Numbered from the stretch's first letter, positions 1 to 6,527 are shown. The stretch: DNA of 13,850 nt from Solobacterium sp. (GCA_017419465.1 JAFOLE010000059.1:1-13850), one strand, 5' to 3'. The notes: a model not told the origin generated them from the sequence alone. Made by a program: numbers and translations.

Positions 1-34
1 CTTTTGCGATGATTGATGTTGCAGTGTTTTTCAT
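1..34 (-). CDS. 5' end of FMN-riboswitch-controlled gene (partial; possibly riboflavin transporter RibU)
   Basis: Only the first 11 codons lie in the window, reading MKNTATSIIAK and running off the left edge. The ATG at 34-32 has a good Shine-Dalgarno AAAGGAG about 8 nt upstream. The leader contains a complete FMN riboswitch followed by an intrinsic terminator, so the product should belong to riboflavin/FMN supply. In Bacillota the two usual genes behind such a leader are the riboflavin ECF transporter S component RibU and the ribDEAH operon. The basic/polar start with no obvious deaminase sequence is compatible with RibU but cannot decide it. That a gene starts here is well supported; its identity is inferred from the riboswitch alone. 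Confidence 0.6.
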   Translation of the reverse strand, partial: MKNTATSIIAK

Positions 35-54
35 TTGGTTTCTCCTTTGCCCAT

Positions 55-83
55 AAAAAATGAGGCTCTGCGAAAAACCTCAA
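55..83 (-). terminator. Intrinsic terminator of the FMN riboswitch (expression platform)
   Basis: On the minus strand TGAGG and CCTCA form the stem base, extended by U-A and G-U pairs around a TCGC loop (about 9 bp), followed directly by a run of six T. It lies between the FMN aptamer and the ribosome binding site, the usual place for a transcription-attenuating expression platform. I could not draw a clean antiterminator, although the 5' P1 strand (CTCAGG) can partly pair with CCTTGAG at the terminator's 5' side. Confidence 0.7.
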
Positions 84-103
84 GGAAATTGATAAAAGAA
101 AAT

Positions 104-207
104 AACTCTTCCATCCAGACTGTACTGTCGCCACCGGAATTTCACCGGTTCAGGCTTTCGCCTCGCGGGGTTTACCGCCGGTCGGGAATCACACCCAGCC
201 CTGAGTT
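104..207 (-). ncRNA. FMN riboswitch (RFN element)
   Basis: Read on the minus strand, the conserved RFN blocks appear in order: closing stem P1 (AACTC at 207-203 with GAGTT at 108-104), the GGCTGGGTG segment, ATTCCCGACCGGCGGT, a short GCGAGGC/GCCT-type hairpin, GAACCGGTGAAATTCCGGT, and the GCGACAGTACAGTCTGGATGG block. These are the signature sequences of the FMN aptamer. It starts about 5 nt after the predicted transcription start and is followed by an attenuator and the truncated gene at 34. Binding of FMN is expected to favour termination and lower expression of a riboflavin transport or synthesis gene. Confidence 0.96.
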
Positions 208-218
208 TCTTCCATGTA

Positions 219-246
219 ATTATATCGCCGCAGAACAAATACACAA
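219..246 (-). promoter_or_regulatory. Sigma-A promoter of the FMN riboswitch transcript
   Basis: On the minus strand there is a perfect -10 TATAAT (224-219) with TTGTGT (246-241) 16 bp upstream as the -35. The predicted start near 212 lies just before the P1 stem of the riboswitch, which fits the aptamer position well. The promoter follows the terminator of the upstream minus-strand gene, so the riboswitch transcript is probably independent of it. Confidence 0.75.
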
Positions 247-259
247 CCAAAATGCCTGT

Positions 260-291
260 AAAAAAAAGAAAGTTTCTGATTCGAAACTTTC
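260..291 (-). terminator. Intrinsic terminator after the coiled-coil membrane protein gene
   Basis: On the minus strand a perfect 9-bp stem, GAAAGTTTC and GAAACTTTC, encloses a 6-nt loop and is followed by eight T. It begins 15 nt after the stop codon at 307 and separates that gene from the downstream FMN-riboswitch promoter. Confidence 0.9.
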
Positions 292-306
292 CTTTTATTC
301 TTACAG

Positions 307-2517
307 TTATCTGAGTGCGTTCCAGATCACATGAAGCTGTGATGAGAAAATAAGCGCAACAATAACGATTACTACCAGCGCAAGCAGAAGGCACAGCAGA
401 TAGATCAGTCCGGAGAACTTTTTATCCACACGTGCTGCCCGATACATCACCATCATATGACCGATGATTGAAAGCAGTACAACCGCAATCAGTACCGCCG
501 CAAACTTCTCCCTGTTGAAGATCATGATCATGAAACATAAGACGTATGCCAGAGTTGAGATCGGTGTGTAGATGCTGTTCTGCTTGAGAACGGAGAAGTT
601 ATCATTTCCGCCGCCCTTCTTTGTCAGCAGCATACCGCAGAGATATGAGATTCCTGCGGACAGTGCCGTACCGACCACAAAGATGATCAGGAACAGCAGG
701 AAGCAGGTTCCTGTTGAAGGTTTCGCTTCACTTCGGGAAGTACCGATCAATGTGCAGATCGCTGCCGCAAGTCCGATCACACCGTATTTGACGGTACCTG
801 CCAGAACTGCAGTCTGTACCGATTCGGCAGCTTTCGGAAGTTCCAGCTGTTTGACGACCTTGTAGATGATGCCGTTGGTATTGTCACGGGCTTCCGTGAT
901 CAGTTCCTTTGCATCAAGGTTTTCCGGAACGGAAATGGAAGGCATATGTACCGGAAGCGTACGTACAGCAGTATGTGCTGCAGAAGCCGCAACGGCAGTC
1001 TTCTGTCTGACAGAAGACTGCTGTTTTTTCCGTTTGGACTCCAGGTAAGCTTCTTCGGCATCCGTCAGTTTCTGATCCAGTGTTTCAGCTGAATCTTTTT
1101 CGATGCGGTCCGGTTCCGGTGTTTCTTCGAATACAGGTTCAGACTCGGGTTTAGCAGGTACTGTTTCCGGATGCTTCAGTTCCTCTGCCGGCTCTGATTC
1201 AGCAGCAGGCTCCTTCACTTCTTCAGCCGGTTTTTCCGGTTCAGCAGAAGCTTCAGGTTCAGACGATTCTGCCGGTTTTTCTGCAGGCGCCTCTTCCGCG
1301 GCCTTTACAGGCTGCTCTACAGGTACCGCCTCTTCCGGTTTGATTTCTGGTGTTTCTTCCGTTTTTTCCGGTTTCGGCGCTTCTTCCGCGGTCTTTACAG
1401 GCTGCTCTGCAGGTACCGCCTCTTCCGGCTTGATTTCTGGTGTTTCTTCCGTTTTTTCCGGTTTTGGCGCTTCTTCTGCGGCAAGTTCCTGTTCAAGGCG
1501 TTTGAGTTCTTCCTGCGCCTTGCGGACCCGTTCATTTTCCGCTTTCTGCATCGTCTCAAGCCGTTTCAGCGCTTCTGCTTCCTGTTTCTCGGCTTCAATA
1601 CGAGCTTCTTCTTCGATCCGGCGGCGTTCTTCAAGACGTGCGCGCTCCGCCTCTTCTTCCTTATTTGCTTCTGAGAGAGCCGCAAGCGCTTCTTCTTTCC
1701 GTCTTGTTTCGACGACGACCTTGTCTTCTTCTTCCTTGCGTTTCAGGGCAAGCGCCGCAAGTTCGGATTCAATCCGTTCTGTCATCCGGGAAGCTTCTTC
1801 ACGCCGCTGCTTTGCGACACGGATTGCTTCCTCTTCCTTTTTGCGGGCTTTCTGGAATGCCTCTTCTTCCGCCTTCATTGCCTTGCGGAATTCAATTTCT
1901 TCACGCTTTTTCGCCTGAACTTCCTTACGTTCCGCCTTGCGCTCCATACTGCGTTTCTGGCTGTCTTCCTTCCACGCACGATATTTGATGGAACGGCGTA
2001 GTTTCCCCCAGTACATGCGGTTTTTCAGGAATTTGAAGAACCGGCGGATCTGGAATCCGCAGAAACAGAGGAACCGCCAGATGGCTTTTCCGATGGTTTC
2101 AAGCAGAAGAATCAGGAGCGTCCACAGTTCCGCAAGCAGTAATCCGATCCAATGCAGAAACGAAGCACCGCAGTCTTTCAGAACGGATGAACGCCGTTCC
2201 GAAGCCTGCTGCGGAGACATGCTCTTGGTATCATCTTTGGAGCGGTCCTTCAGATTCTGGAACAGCCCCTTCCAGAACATTCCGCTGAACGAAAGGAACT
2301 GCCGGAATGCTTCTATGGAAGTATGACAACGTTTCACCTGCGGCACGGAGTTCTTTTCGATCTGTTTCATTGCCGCACGTAAAATCGCTGCAGCGGCTTC
2401 ATTTCTTGCCAGCAGCAGATGACCGTTTAATTTCAATACGCGTTTCGCTCTGTCGTTGCCCGATGAGCTCTGAACACGGTTTGTATCGTTTTGTCTGTTT
2501 TTCTTCTTTTTGGCCAT
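307..2517 (-). CDS. Hypothetical coiled-coil, repeat-containing polytopic membrane protein
   Basis: I do not recognise this 736-residue protein. It begins with a very basic stretch (MAKKKKNRQN). A hydrophobic/amphipathic segment lies near residues 121-163. Residues about 183-347 are a long E/K/R/A-rich coiled coil. Residues 348-407 are two near-identical 30-residue units (EEAPKPEKTEETPEIKP...), followed by an acidic, Pro-rich linker to about 490. The C-terminus has about five hydrophobic segments (near 574-592, 604-632, 648-668, 671-692, 702-725). This suggests a membrane-anchored protein with an extended charged arm, perhaps a scaffold or envelope protein; that is inference. The start is uncertain: in-frame ATGs lie at 2553 and 2535, but a -10 at 2561-2556 would put the transcription start inside the longest version, so I chose 2517. 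None of the three has a clear Shine-Dalgarno sequence. The gene appears monocistronic, with efp's terminator upstream and its own downstream. Confidence 0.85.
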   Translation of the reverse strand: MAKKKKNRQNDTNRVQSSSGNDRAKRVLKLNGHLLLARNEAAAAILRAAMKQIEKNSVPQVKRCHTSIEAFRQFLSFSGMFWKGLFQNLKDRSKDDTKSMSPQQASERRSSVLKDCGASFLHWIGLLLAELWTLLILLLETIGKAIWRFLCFCGFQIRRFFKFLKNRMYWGKLRRSIKYRAWKEDSQKRSMERKAERKEVQAKKREEIEFRKAMKAEEEAFQKARKKEEEAIRVAKQRREEASRMTERIESELAALALKRKEEEDKVVVETRRKEEALAALSEANKEEEAERARLEERRRIEEEARIEAEKQEAEALKRLETMQKAENERVRKAQEELKRLEQELAAEEAPKPEKTEETPEIKPEEAVPAEQPVKTAEEAPKPEKTEETPEIKPEEAVPVEQPVKAAEEAPAEKPAESSEPEASAEPEKPAEEVKEPAAESEPAEELKHPETVPAKPESEPVFEETPEPDRIEKDSAETLDQKLTDAEEAYLESKRKKQQSSVRQKTAVAASAAHTAVRTLPVHMPSISVPENLDAKELITEARDNTNGIIYKVVKQLELPKAAESVQTAVLAGTVKYGVIGLAAAICTLIGTSRSEAKPSTGTCFLLFLIIFVVGTALSAGISYLCGMLLTKKGGGNDNFSVLKQNSIYTPISTLAYVLCFMIMIFNREKFAAVLIAVVLLSIIGHMMVMYRAARVDKKFSGLIYLLCLLLALVVIVIVALIFSSQLHVIWNALR
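1301..1480. repeat. Two tandem copies of a 90-bp in-frame repeat
   Basis: Copy one (1301-1390) and copy two (1391-1480) differ at only 5 of 90 positions by my alignment (offsets 2, 19, 39, 75 and 87). The unit is exactly 30 codons and encodes the Pro/Glu/Lys-rich units at residues 348-377 and 378-407 of the minus-strand membrane protein. A degenerate partial unit (ending CTCTTCCGCG) lies just left of copy one. The length and in-frame period suggest recent duplication by slippage or recombination, so copy number may vary between strains. Confidence 0.95.
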
Positions 2518-2555
2518 ATGAAATAACAATGCCATGCAGATGCATAGCAACAATT

Positions 2556-2561
2556 ATTATA
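2556..2561 (-). promoter_or_regulatory. Possible -10 element for the coiled-coil membrane protein gene
   Basis: A perfect TATAAT reads on the minus strand in an AT-rich gap between the efp terminator and the gene start. No good -35 lies 16-18 bp upstream (ATTTAT at 17 bp). If used, transcription would start near 2549, leaving a leader of about 30 nt with no evident Shine-Dalgarno sequence before the ATG at 2517. Confidence 0.4.
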
Positions 2562-2603
2562 ACTTAATAACTCCGTTAATAAATAAGAAACTCCTCATTC
2601 CAA

Positions 2604-2631
2604 TAAAAAAATACCTGTCGAAACAGGTATC
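2604..2631 (-). terminator. Intrinsic terminator of efp
   Basis: On the minus strand ATACCTGT and ACAGGTAT form an 8-bp stem around a TTCG tetraloop, followed by seven T. It begins about 11 nt after the efp stop codon and is a strong Rho-independent terminator. Confidence 0.92.
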
Positions 2632-2641
2632 TTCTGATGAA

Positions 2642-3202
2642 TTAAGCTCGGCCGGAATACTTGCCGTCAGCGGTGGAAATAAGGACCATCTCACCGTTCT
2701 GAATGAAGAGCGGGACACGGATCTCAAGTCCGGTTTCCACTTTCGCATTCTTTGTTGCGGAGGTTGCGGTATCACCCTTAACCGCCGGCTCGCATTCAAC
2801 GATCTGAAGCTCTACCTTATCCGGAAGAATAACACCGAGGATTTCGTTGCCTTCATACATGGAAATGGTGACGTTGTCATTTTCCTTCATGAACTGCTTT
2901 TCCCACTCCAGACGGGACTTCGGAATCTCGATCTGTTCATAGGTCTCGTTATCCATGAATACGAAGTTGTCTCCGTCGTCATAGAGGTACTGCATCTCCT
3001 TCTTGTCGATGTGGGCCTGTTCAACCTTGTCACCGCCGGTAAAGGAAATTTCATTGATAACACCGGTACGCAGATTCTTGACCTTGACTTTGACAATCAT
3101 CTGACGCATTGCGGTCTTATTGTGATCAATATCAAGGACAGAGTAGATATTCCCGTCATTTTCAAACGTTGTTCCGGGTTTTAAATCATTAACAATAATC
3201 AT
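2642..3202 (-). CDS. efp: Translation elongation factor P with noncanonical loop (Met at position 32)
   Basis: EF-P binds between the P and E sites of the ribosome and relieves stalling at polyproline. The protein has 186 residues, against 185 for B. subtilis EF-P, and matches the family throughout: KNLRTG, MQYLYDDGD, FMDNETYEQ, then the C-terminal OB domains with VELQIVE, KGDTA and VPLF, ending KYSGRA. The striking difference is in the domain I loop. Where B. subtilis has KPGKGSA with modified Lys32, this protein has KTAMRQM, placing Met at 32 and Arg at 33. Neither lysine modification (EpmA or 5-aminopentanol type) nor EarP-type arginine rhamnosylation at that exact position is possible, although Arg33 is next to it. 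Residues on both sides align without gaps. The start at 3202 has AGGAG about 10 nt upstream, with a clear promoter and terminator; the gene is monocistronic and divergent from comGA. Confidence 0.97.
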   Translation of the reverse strand: MIIVNDLKPGTTFENDGNIYSVLDIDHNKTAMRQMIVKVKVKNLRTGVINEISFTGGDKVEQAHIDKKEMQYLYDDGDNFVFMDNETYEQIEIPKSRLEWEKQFMKENDNVTISMYEGNEILGVILPDKVELQIVECEPAVKGDTATSATKNAKVETGLEIRVPLFIQNGEMVLISTADGKYSGRA

Positions 3203-3226
3203 ATTATTCTCACTCCTACCACAATA

Positions 3227-3254
3227 ATTTTATTTAGAACACCCCTCTTGTCAA
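3227..3254 (-). promoter_or_regulatory. Sigma-A promoter of efp
   Basis: On the minus strand a perfect -35 TTGACA (3254-3249) is separated by 16 bp from TAAAAT (3232-3227). The predicted start near 3220 gives a short leader containing the AGGAG ribosome binding site of efp. I see no comparably good sigma-A promoter facing the other way for comGA. Confidence 0.75.
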
Positions 3255-3337
3255 CAAAATCAGCCGGATCTTTCGGGAGAAAAAAGTAAAAAATTTAACG
3301 TTTTCGCGTGTATTTCTGAATTTGGAGGCAATAAAGA

Positions 3338-3358
3338 ATGGTGAAGGAGGCAGAATGA
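3338..3358 (+). CDS. Possible six-residue leader ORF of the comG operon
   Basis: ATG GTG AAG GAG GCA GAA TGA encodes MVKEAE. It has its own Shine-Dalgarno GGAGG (3324-3328) with 9-nt spacing. Its stop overlaps the comGA start in the classic ATGA arrangement (3355-3358), and the comGA ribosome binding site AAGGAGG lies inside it. This would couple comGA translation to translation of the leader. It may be chance, since such short ORFs are common, but having both a ribosome binding site and a stop-start overlap is suggestive. Confidence 0.4.
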   Translation: MVKEAE

Positions 3359-4329
3359 AAGCTCGACTGATTCATATCCTGTCACTTGCGCTGAAACACC
3401 ATGTTACCGATATTCACCTGAACCTGAGCGAGGAAGGCTGTTCGATTGAGATGCGCGTTGCGGGAAAAATACGCCGTGTGCGCACGAAACCGGATGACGA
3501 ACATTTCTTCCACTATCTGATGTATCGGGCAAACCTGGATCTTTCATCCGCGCTCGAACCGCAGACCGGACGCTTTGAAGAGTCCGTCGGCGGAAAGACG
3601 CTTGCCCTGCGGTTTGCGGTTGTGTCCAGTTACCGTGTCACAAGCGGTGTACTGCGCATACTGAACAACCACGAAGATCTTACGGTATCCCAGCTGAGCG
3701 CCGACCCAGCCCAGGCAGAATGGCTTTCGGAGATCTGTACCCATCGCAGCGGGCTGTACGTGTTCTCCGGTCCTACCGGAAGCGGCAAGACAACGACGTT
3801 GTACACGATCCTGAACGAAGTGCACGGAAAGAAGATCTTCACACTGGAAGATCCGATCGAAGTGCTCAGCGGGAAATACGTTCAGCTTGCGGTGAATGAT
3901 AAACGGCATCTTTCGTATGCGGATGGGATCCGACAGCTGATGCGCCATGATCCGGATATTGTGATGATCGGTGAAATCCGGGATTCCATTGCGGCAGAGA
4001 TGGCAGTCCGCTGTGCACTGACCGGTCACCTGGTGCTTACATCCATCCACTCCGGTTCCTGTGTGAGCGCCATCAACCGAATGATCGACCTTGGGGTGAA
4101 TGAGTTTCAGCTCTCGGATACACTGGCAGGAATTGCCAATCAGCGGCTGTATGACACCGCAGACGGACAGAAGATCGGTGTGTACGAAATCATGGACCGG
4201 AAGGAGGTGAACTATTATTTCCAGAACCACTCCACAAGCACAGCATTCGTCCCGCTTTCGCATAAACTTCAGGAAGCGGTTCAAAGCGGACTCGTGGATT
4301 CGGAACAGGCGGAACAGGACCTGTCTTGA
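3355..4329 (+). CDS. comGA: Competence pseudopilus assembly ATPase ComGA (GspE/PilB family)
   Basis: This cytoplasmic secretion ATPase powers assembly of the ComGC pseudopilus for DNA uptake. The protein has 324 residues. It has an N-terminal domain with VTDIHLNL (the DIHL motif of the family), Walker A GPTGSGKT at 139-146, an Asp box around LEDPIE, Walker B DPDIVMIGE at 199-207, then the His box TGHLVLTSIH and a C-terminal region with IANQRLYD. Its short length fits ComGA better than the roughly 550-residue PilB. ATG 3355 is preferred because AAGGAGG lies 4 nt upstream; an in-frame TTG at 3322 would add 11 residues but has no ribosome binding site. It is first of a seven-gene operon, with comGB beginning 4 nt after its stop. 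Confidence 0.95.
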   Translation: MKARLIHILSLALKHHVTDIHLNLSEEGCSIEMRVAGKIRRVRTKPDDEHFFHYLMYRANLDLSSALEPQTGRFEESVGGKTLALRFAVVSSYRVTSGVLRILNNHEDLTVSQLSADPAQAEWLSEICTHRSGLYVFSGPTGSGKTTTLYTILNEVHGKKIFTLEDPIEVLSGKYVQLAVNDKRHLSYADGIRQLMRHDPDIVMIGEIRDSIAAEMAVRCALTGHLVLTSIHSGSCVSAINRMIDLGVNEFQLSDTLAGIANQRLYDTADGQKIGVYEIMDRKEVNYYFQNHSTSTAFVPLSHKLQEAVQSGLVDSEQAEQDLS

Positions 4330-4333
4330 CCGG

Positions 4334-5296
4334 ATGGATTGTGAAGGAATCGCAAAACTGATGCGAAACGGGTTCACCCTGCAGGAAGCGCTCGCCCTGC
4401 TGGAAACGCCGGGAAACCGCAGTGTCTTTCAGCATATCGCTTCGAAACTCGAACAGGGACTGCTCCCCGACCGTTTCTTTCCGGATCTCTGTCCCCGGGT
4501 CTATCGGTCCTACCTGTCCGGTTTTCTCAGCTGTCTTCCGTTTGGCGACGCAATGCAGTTATGCATTGAGGTAGTCTCAGGCGAAGAAGCGCAGCGGAAA
4601 GAATATGTGCAGGGACTGTTCTATCCATGCATGATGCTGCTGTGTACGATTGCGGGCGTCACCCTCTTCAACGAATTCTGCTTTCCGCCGCTGCTTTCTT
4701 TGATGGACAGCTTTCATACCGGCACTGCCGATTATGATCTGCTTCGAATCGTACTGCGGATCATCGGCATCCTGACTGCTGCTTTTCTTCTGACAGGCAG
4801 TATTCTGCTTGTCTGGTGTTTACAGGAACGGAACCGGATCGGTGTTTATGTGTTTTTGGCAAGGCACCTTCCCTCCTCAATCTACGTCCAGTATGAATCC
4901 GCTGACTTCATTCGTTACTTCCTGCAGTGCATACGCATGCGGGTGCCGACGAAGGAAAGTCTCAGGATTCTGCAGGCGGTACCGCACCGACCGGTCATCC
5001 GTTTCCTGGCCGGTGTTCTCGAACGATGTCTGATCATCGGAGAACCCTTCAGCAGCGCACTTGATATGCCCTGGCTTGATCCGACCCTGATCCGTTTCAT
5101 GAAGATTGCCTTCTACTCTTCTGAAATGGAAACCATGCTGGAGGGCTATCTTGCAATGTCAAAGGAGCGAAGCCGCCGGCAGTGCAAACGGATCACCAGT
5201 GCCGTACAGATCCTGTCCTATGCGGCGATCGGAACCATCATCATTCTGATCTATCAGATTATGCTGCTGCCGATGAAACTGCTTGGCGGAATATAA
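4334..5296 (+). CDS. comGB: Competence pseudopilus platform protein ComGB (GspF/T2SF family)
   Basis: This is the inner-membrane platform protein of the type II secretion/type IV pilus family, which pairs with ComGA to polymerise pseudopilins. It has 320 residues. Two T2SF-like modules are visible: the first opens with NGFTLQEALALLE at 12-24, and the second spans about residues 190-290 (FIRYFLQCIRMRVPTKESL, then GEPFSSAL). Hydrophobic segments lie near 94-118, 138-163 and 290-313, the usual three-helix pattern. The N-terminus is a little shorter than in typical relatives. No strong Shine-Dalgarno sequence precedes ATG 4334, so translation probably depends on coupling to comGA, whose stop is 4 nt upstream. 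Confidence 0.92.
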   Translation: MDCEGIAKLMRNGFTLQEALALLETPGNRSVFQHIASKLEQGLLPDRFFPDLCPRVYRSYLSGFLSCLPFGDAMQLCIEVVSGEEAQRKEYVQGLFYPCMMLLCTIAGVTLFNEFCFPPLLSLMDSFHTGTADYDLLRIVLRIIGILTAAFLLTGSILLVWCLQERNRIGVYVFLARHLPSSIYVQYESADFIRYFLQCIRMRVPTKESLRILQAVPHRPVIRFLAGVLERCLIIGEPFSSALDMPWLDPTLIRFMKIAFYSSEMETMLEGYLAMSKERSRRQCKRITSAVQILSYAAIGTIIILIYQIMLLPMKLLGGI

Positions 5297-5311
5297 GAAA
5301 GGATGTGAAAC

Positions 5312-5623
5312 ATGAAACTGAAACTACGTTCAAAACAGGGATTCACCCTGCTCGAAATGGTTATTGTGGTCACGATCATTGCAGTTCTGTTTCTGCTTAC
5401 CGTGCCGAATATCCAGAAAACCCTCGGCATTGTCGGCAAAAAAGGCTGCAAAGCTCTGACGAAGACCGTCGATGCCGCAATTCTGCAGTACCGGCTGGAA
5501 TATGATGAAAATCCCGGCAGTACTGCCGATCTGATCAATGCGGGACTCTTAAATGAAGAACAGACAAAATGTGATGACGGACAGCGGATCAGTATTTCAA
5601 ACGGCCAGGCTGTCGCGGGATGA
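5312..5623 (+). CDS. comGC: Major competence pseudopilin ComGC
   Basis: This is the major subunit of the DNA-uptake pseudopilus. The 103-residue prepilin has a basic leader MKLKLRSKQG cleaved before Phe11, giving mature FTLLEMVIVV with Glu at +5 (Glu15) and Pro at +22 (Pro32). A hydrophobic helix follows, then a small globular domain with DENPGSTADLINAGLL, typical of ComGC. Cys46 and Cys87 could form the disulfide known in B. subtilis ComGC. The ribosome binding site AAAGGA lies 8 nt before the ATG, the best in the operon after that of comGA, as expected for the major subunit. A prepilin peptidase (ComC) must be encoded outside the window. Confidence 0.96.
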   Translation: MKLKLRSKQGFTLLEMVIVVTIIAVLFLLTVPNIQKTLGIVGKKGCKALTKTVDAAILQYRLEYDENPGSTADLINAGLLNEEQTKCDDGQRISISNGQAVAG

Positions 5624-5936
5624 CGGGTTTGCACTCCTGGAACTGCTGATCGGAATCGTGATTCTTACGATGATGACACTGCTTACCCTACGGGTATCAG
5701 CGTTTACCGGTGAAGCCTATTACACCTTTCCGGAACGGTATACCCGCTTCAAAAGCGAAGCACTTCTCACAGGCAACCCGCGGGTATATGAAGATGACAC
5801 CGAAATGGATTATCCAATGATTCGTCTGGGAGAAAACGGAACGGTCAATCAGGCAAGGACGCTTGTGTTTCCATGCGGAAACCGCAGGAAGGAGATCGTC
5901 ATTGAACTGGGCACCGGTTCGCTTGTCTTCCGATAA
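5574..5936 (+). CDS. comGD: Minor competence pseudopilin, ComGD position
   Basis: This 120-residue type IV prepilin-like protein has the processing site DDG before FALLELLIGIVIL, keeping Glu at +5 of the mature form, and a hydrophobic helix of about 20 residues. It is assigned ComGD by order and by the prepilin motif, not by strong similarity. It overlaps the end of comGC by 50 nt. The start is uncertain: ATG 5574 gives an 18-residue leader, and ATG 5553 would give 25 residues and a 71-nt overlap. Neither has a clear Shine-Dalgarno sequence, so it is probably translated by coupling. Confidence 0.8.
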   Translation: MTDSGSVFQTARLSRDDGFALLELLIGIVILTMMTLLTLRVSAFTGEAYYTFPERYTRFKSEALLTGNPRVYEDDTEMDYPMIRLGENGTVNQARTLVFPCGNRRKEIVIELGTGSLVFR

Positions 5937-6168
5937 CTCCGGCTTCGTGCTGAGCGACGCACTGATCGCAATATCTGTTGTATCGGCACTTATCCTCCTG
6001 GCGTACAGTGCGCTTCGCTCAGCATCAGAAGCCAATCTCAGGATTACCAATTCCTACCTTCACTCGGAAGAACAGTTTGAAACTGCCATGCAGGAAATCG
6101 GAGAATGTGTATGCGAAGAAGAATCAGCGGACGAAGAAACCGCGGATATATCATTGAACAGCTTCTGA
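5902..6168 (+). CDS. comGE: Minor competence pseudopilin, ComGE position (TTG start)
   Basis: This protein has 88 residues with a prepilin-like segment NSG before FVLSDALIAISVV, then an acidic, Glu-rich tail (CVCEEESADEE). Position +5 of the predicted mature protein is Asp rather than the usual Glu. I chose TTG at 5902 because AAGGAG (5889-5894) lies 7 nt upstream and it leaves a sensible 14-residue leader; an in-frame TTG at 5863 has no such site. It overlaps comGD by 35 nt. The name rests on operon position, small size and motif. Confidence 0.72.
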   Translation: MNWAPVRLSSDNSGFVLSDALIAISVVSALILLAYSALRSASEANLRITNSYLHSEEQFETAMQEIGECVCEEESADEETADISLNSF

Positions 6169-6527
6169 TTTCCCTGGCAGTCTGTGCATTCCTCATACCC
6201 GTCGCGGCAAGTATCATTGCAATTCTCATCCGTTCCGTTTCCGCTGACTATACCGCAATGGATGAAACCGCAATTGCTCAGCTTCGCCATGTCATAGCGG
6301 TAAGCGATGACTTTGAATGCGGCAGTTCAGAGCTTCAGTTTTATCATCACGGTACCCGTCAGCGGCTGCATCTGGTAAACGGTAATCTGGTTCTGACAAG
6401 TCCGGGAACTCAGATCTTTCTGACCAACCTTTCTGACATCTCATTTTCCGAGGAAGGAGGCATTATTTATCTTCATTACGCACATCCCGAACAAGAAACA
6501 CAATGCCGTTGCCTTGGACATGTCTGA
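6111..6527 (+). CDS. comGF: Minor competence pseudopilin, ComGF position
   Basis: This 138-residue protein has a strongly basic leader MRRRISGRRNRG, then YIIEQLLISLAVCAFLIPVAA, a prepilin-like hydrophobic helix. After cleavage at Gly12 the first residue would be Tyr, and Glu falls at +4 instead of +5. The C-terminal domain (SELQFYHHGTRQRLHLVNGNLVL) resembles the strand-rich part of ComGF, where a residue pattern of hydrophobic strands and a short polar loop is usual. GGAG 7 nt before ATG 6111 supports this start; ATG 6105, two codons upstream, is possible with AGGAA. It overlaps comGE by 58 nt. Confidence 0.75.
   Translation: MRRRISGRRNRGYIIEQLLISLAVCAFLIPVAASIIAILIRSVSADYTAMDETAIAQLRHVIAVSDDFECGSSELQFYHHGTRQRLHLVNGNLVLTSPGTQIFLTNLSDISFSEEGGIIYLHYAHPEQETQCRCLGHV

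Noticed and set aside
1301..1480. CRISPR-like repeat
   Set aside because: The two copies are directly adjacent with no spacer, 90 bp long and in frame with the coding sequence, so this is a protein repeat.
1103..1918. A 271-residue Ser/Ala-rich plus-strand frame opposite the coiled-coil gene
   Set aside because: Low complexity Ser-rich translation is the expected antisense of Glu/Lys/Ala-rich codons, and it mirrors the 90-bp repeat. No start signal or promoter supports it.
3203..3354. ComK box (AAAA-N5-TTTT) upstream of comGA
   Set aside because: A-tracts and T-tracts are present, but the nearest pair has a 7-9 nt gap and there is no second half-site.
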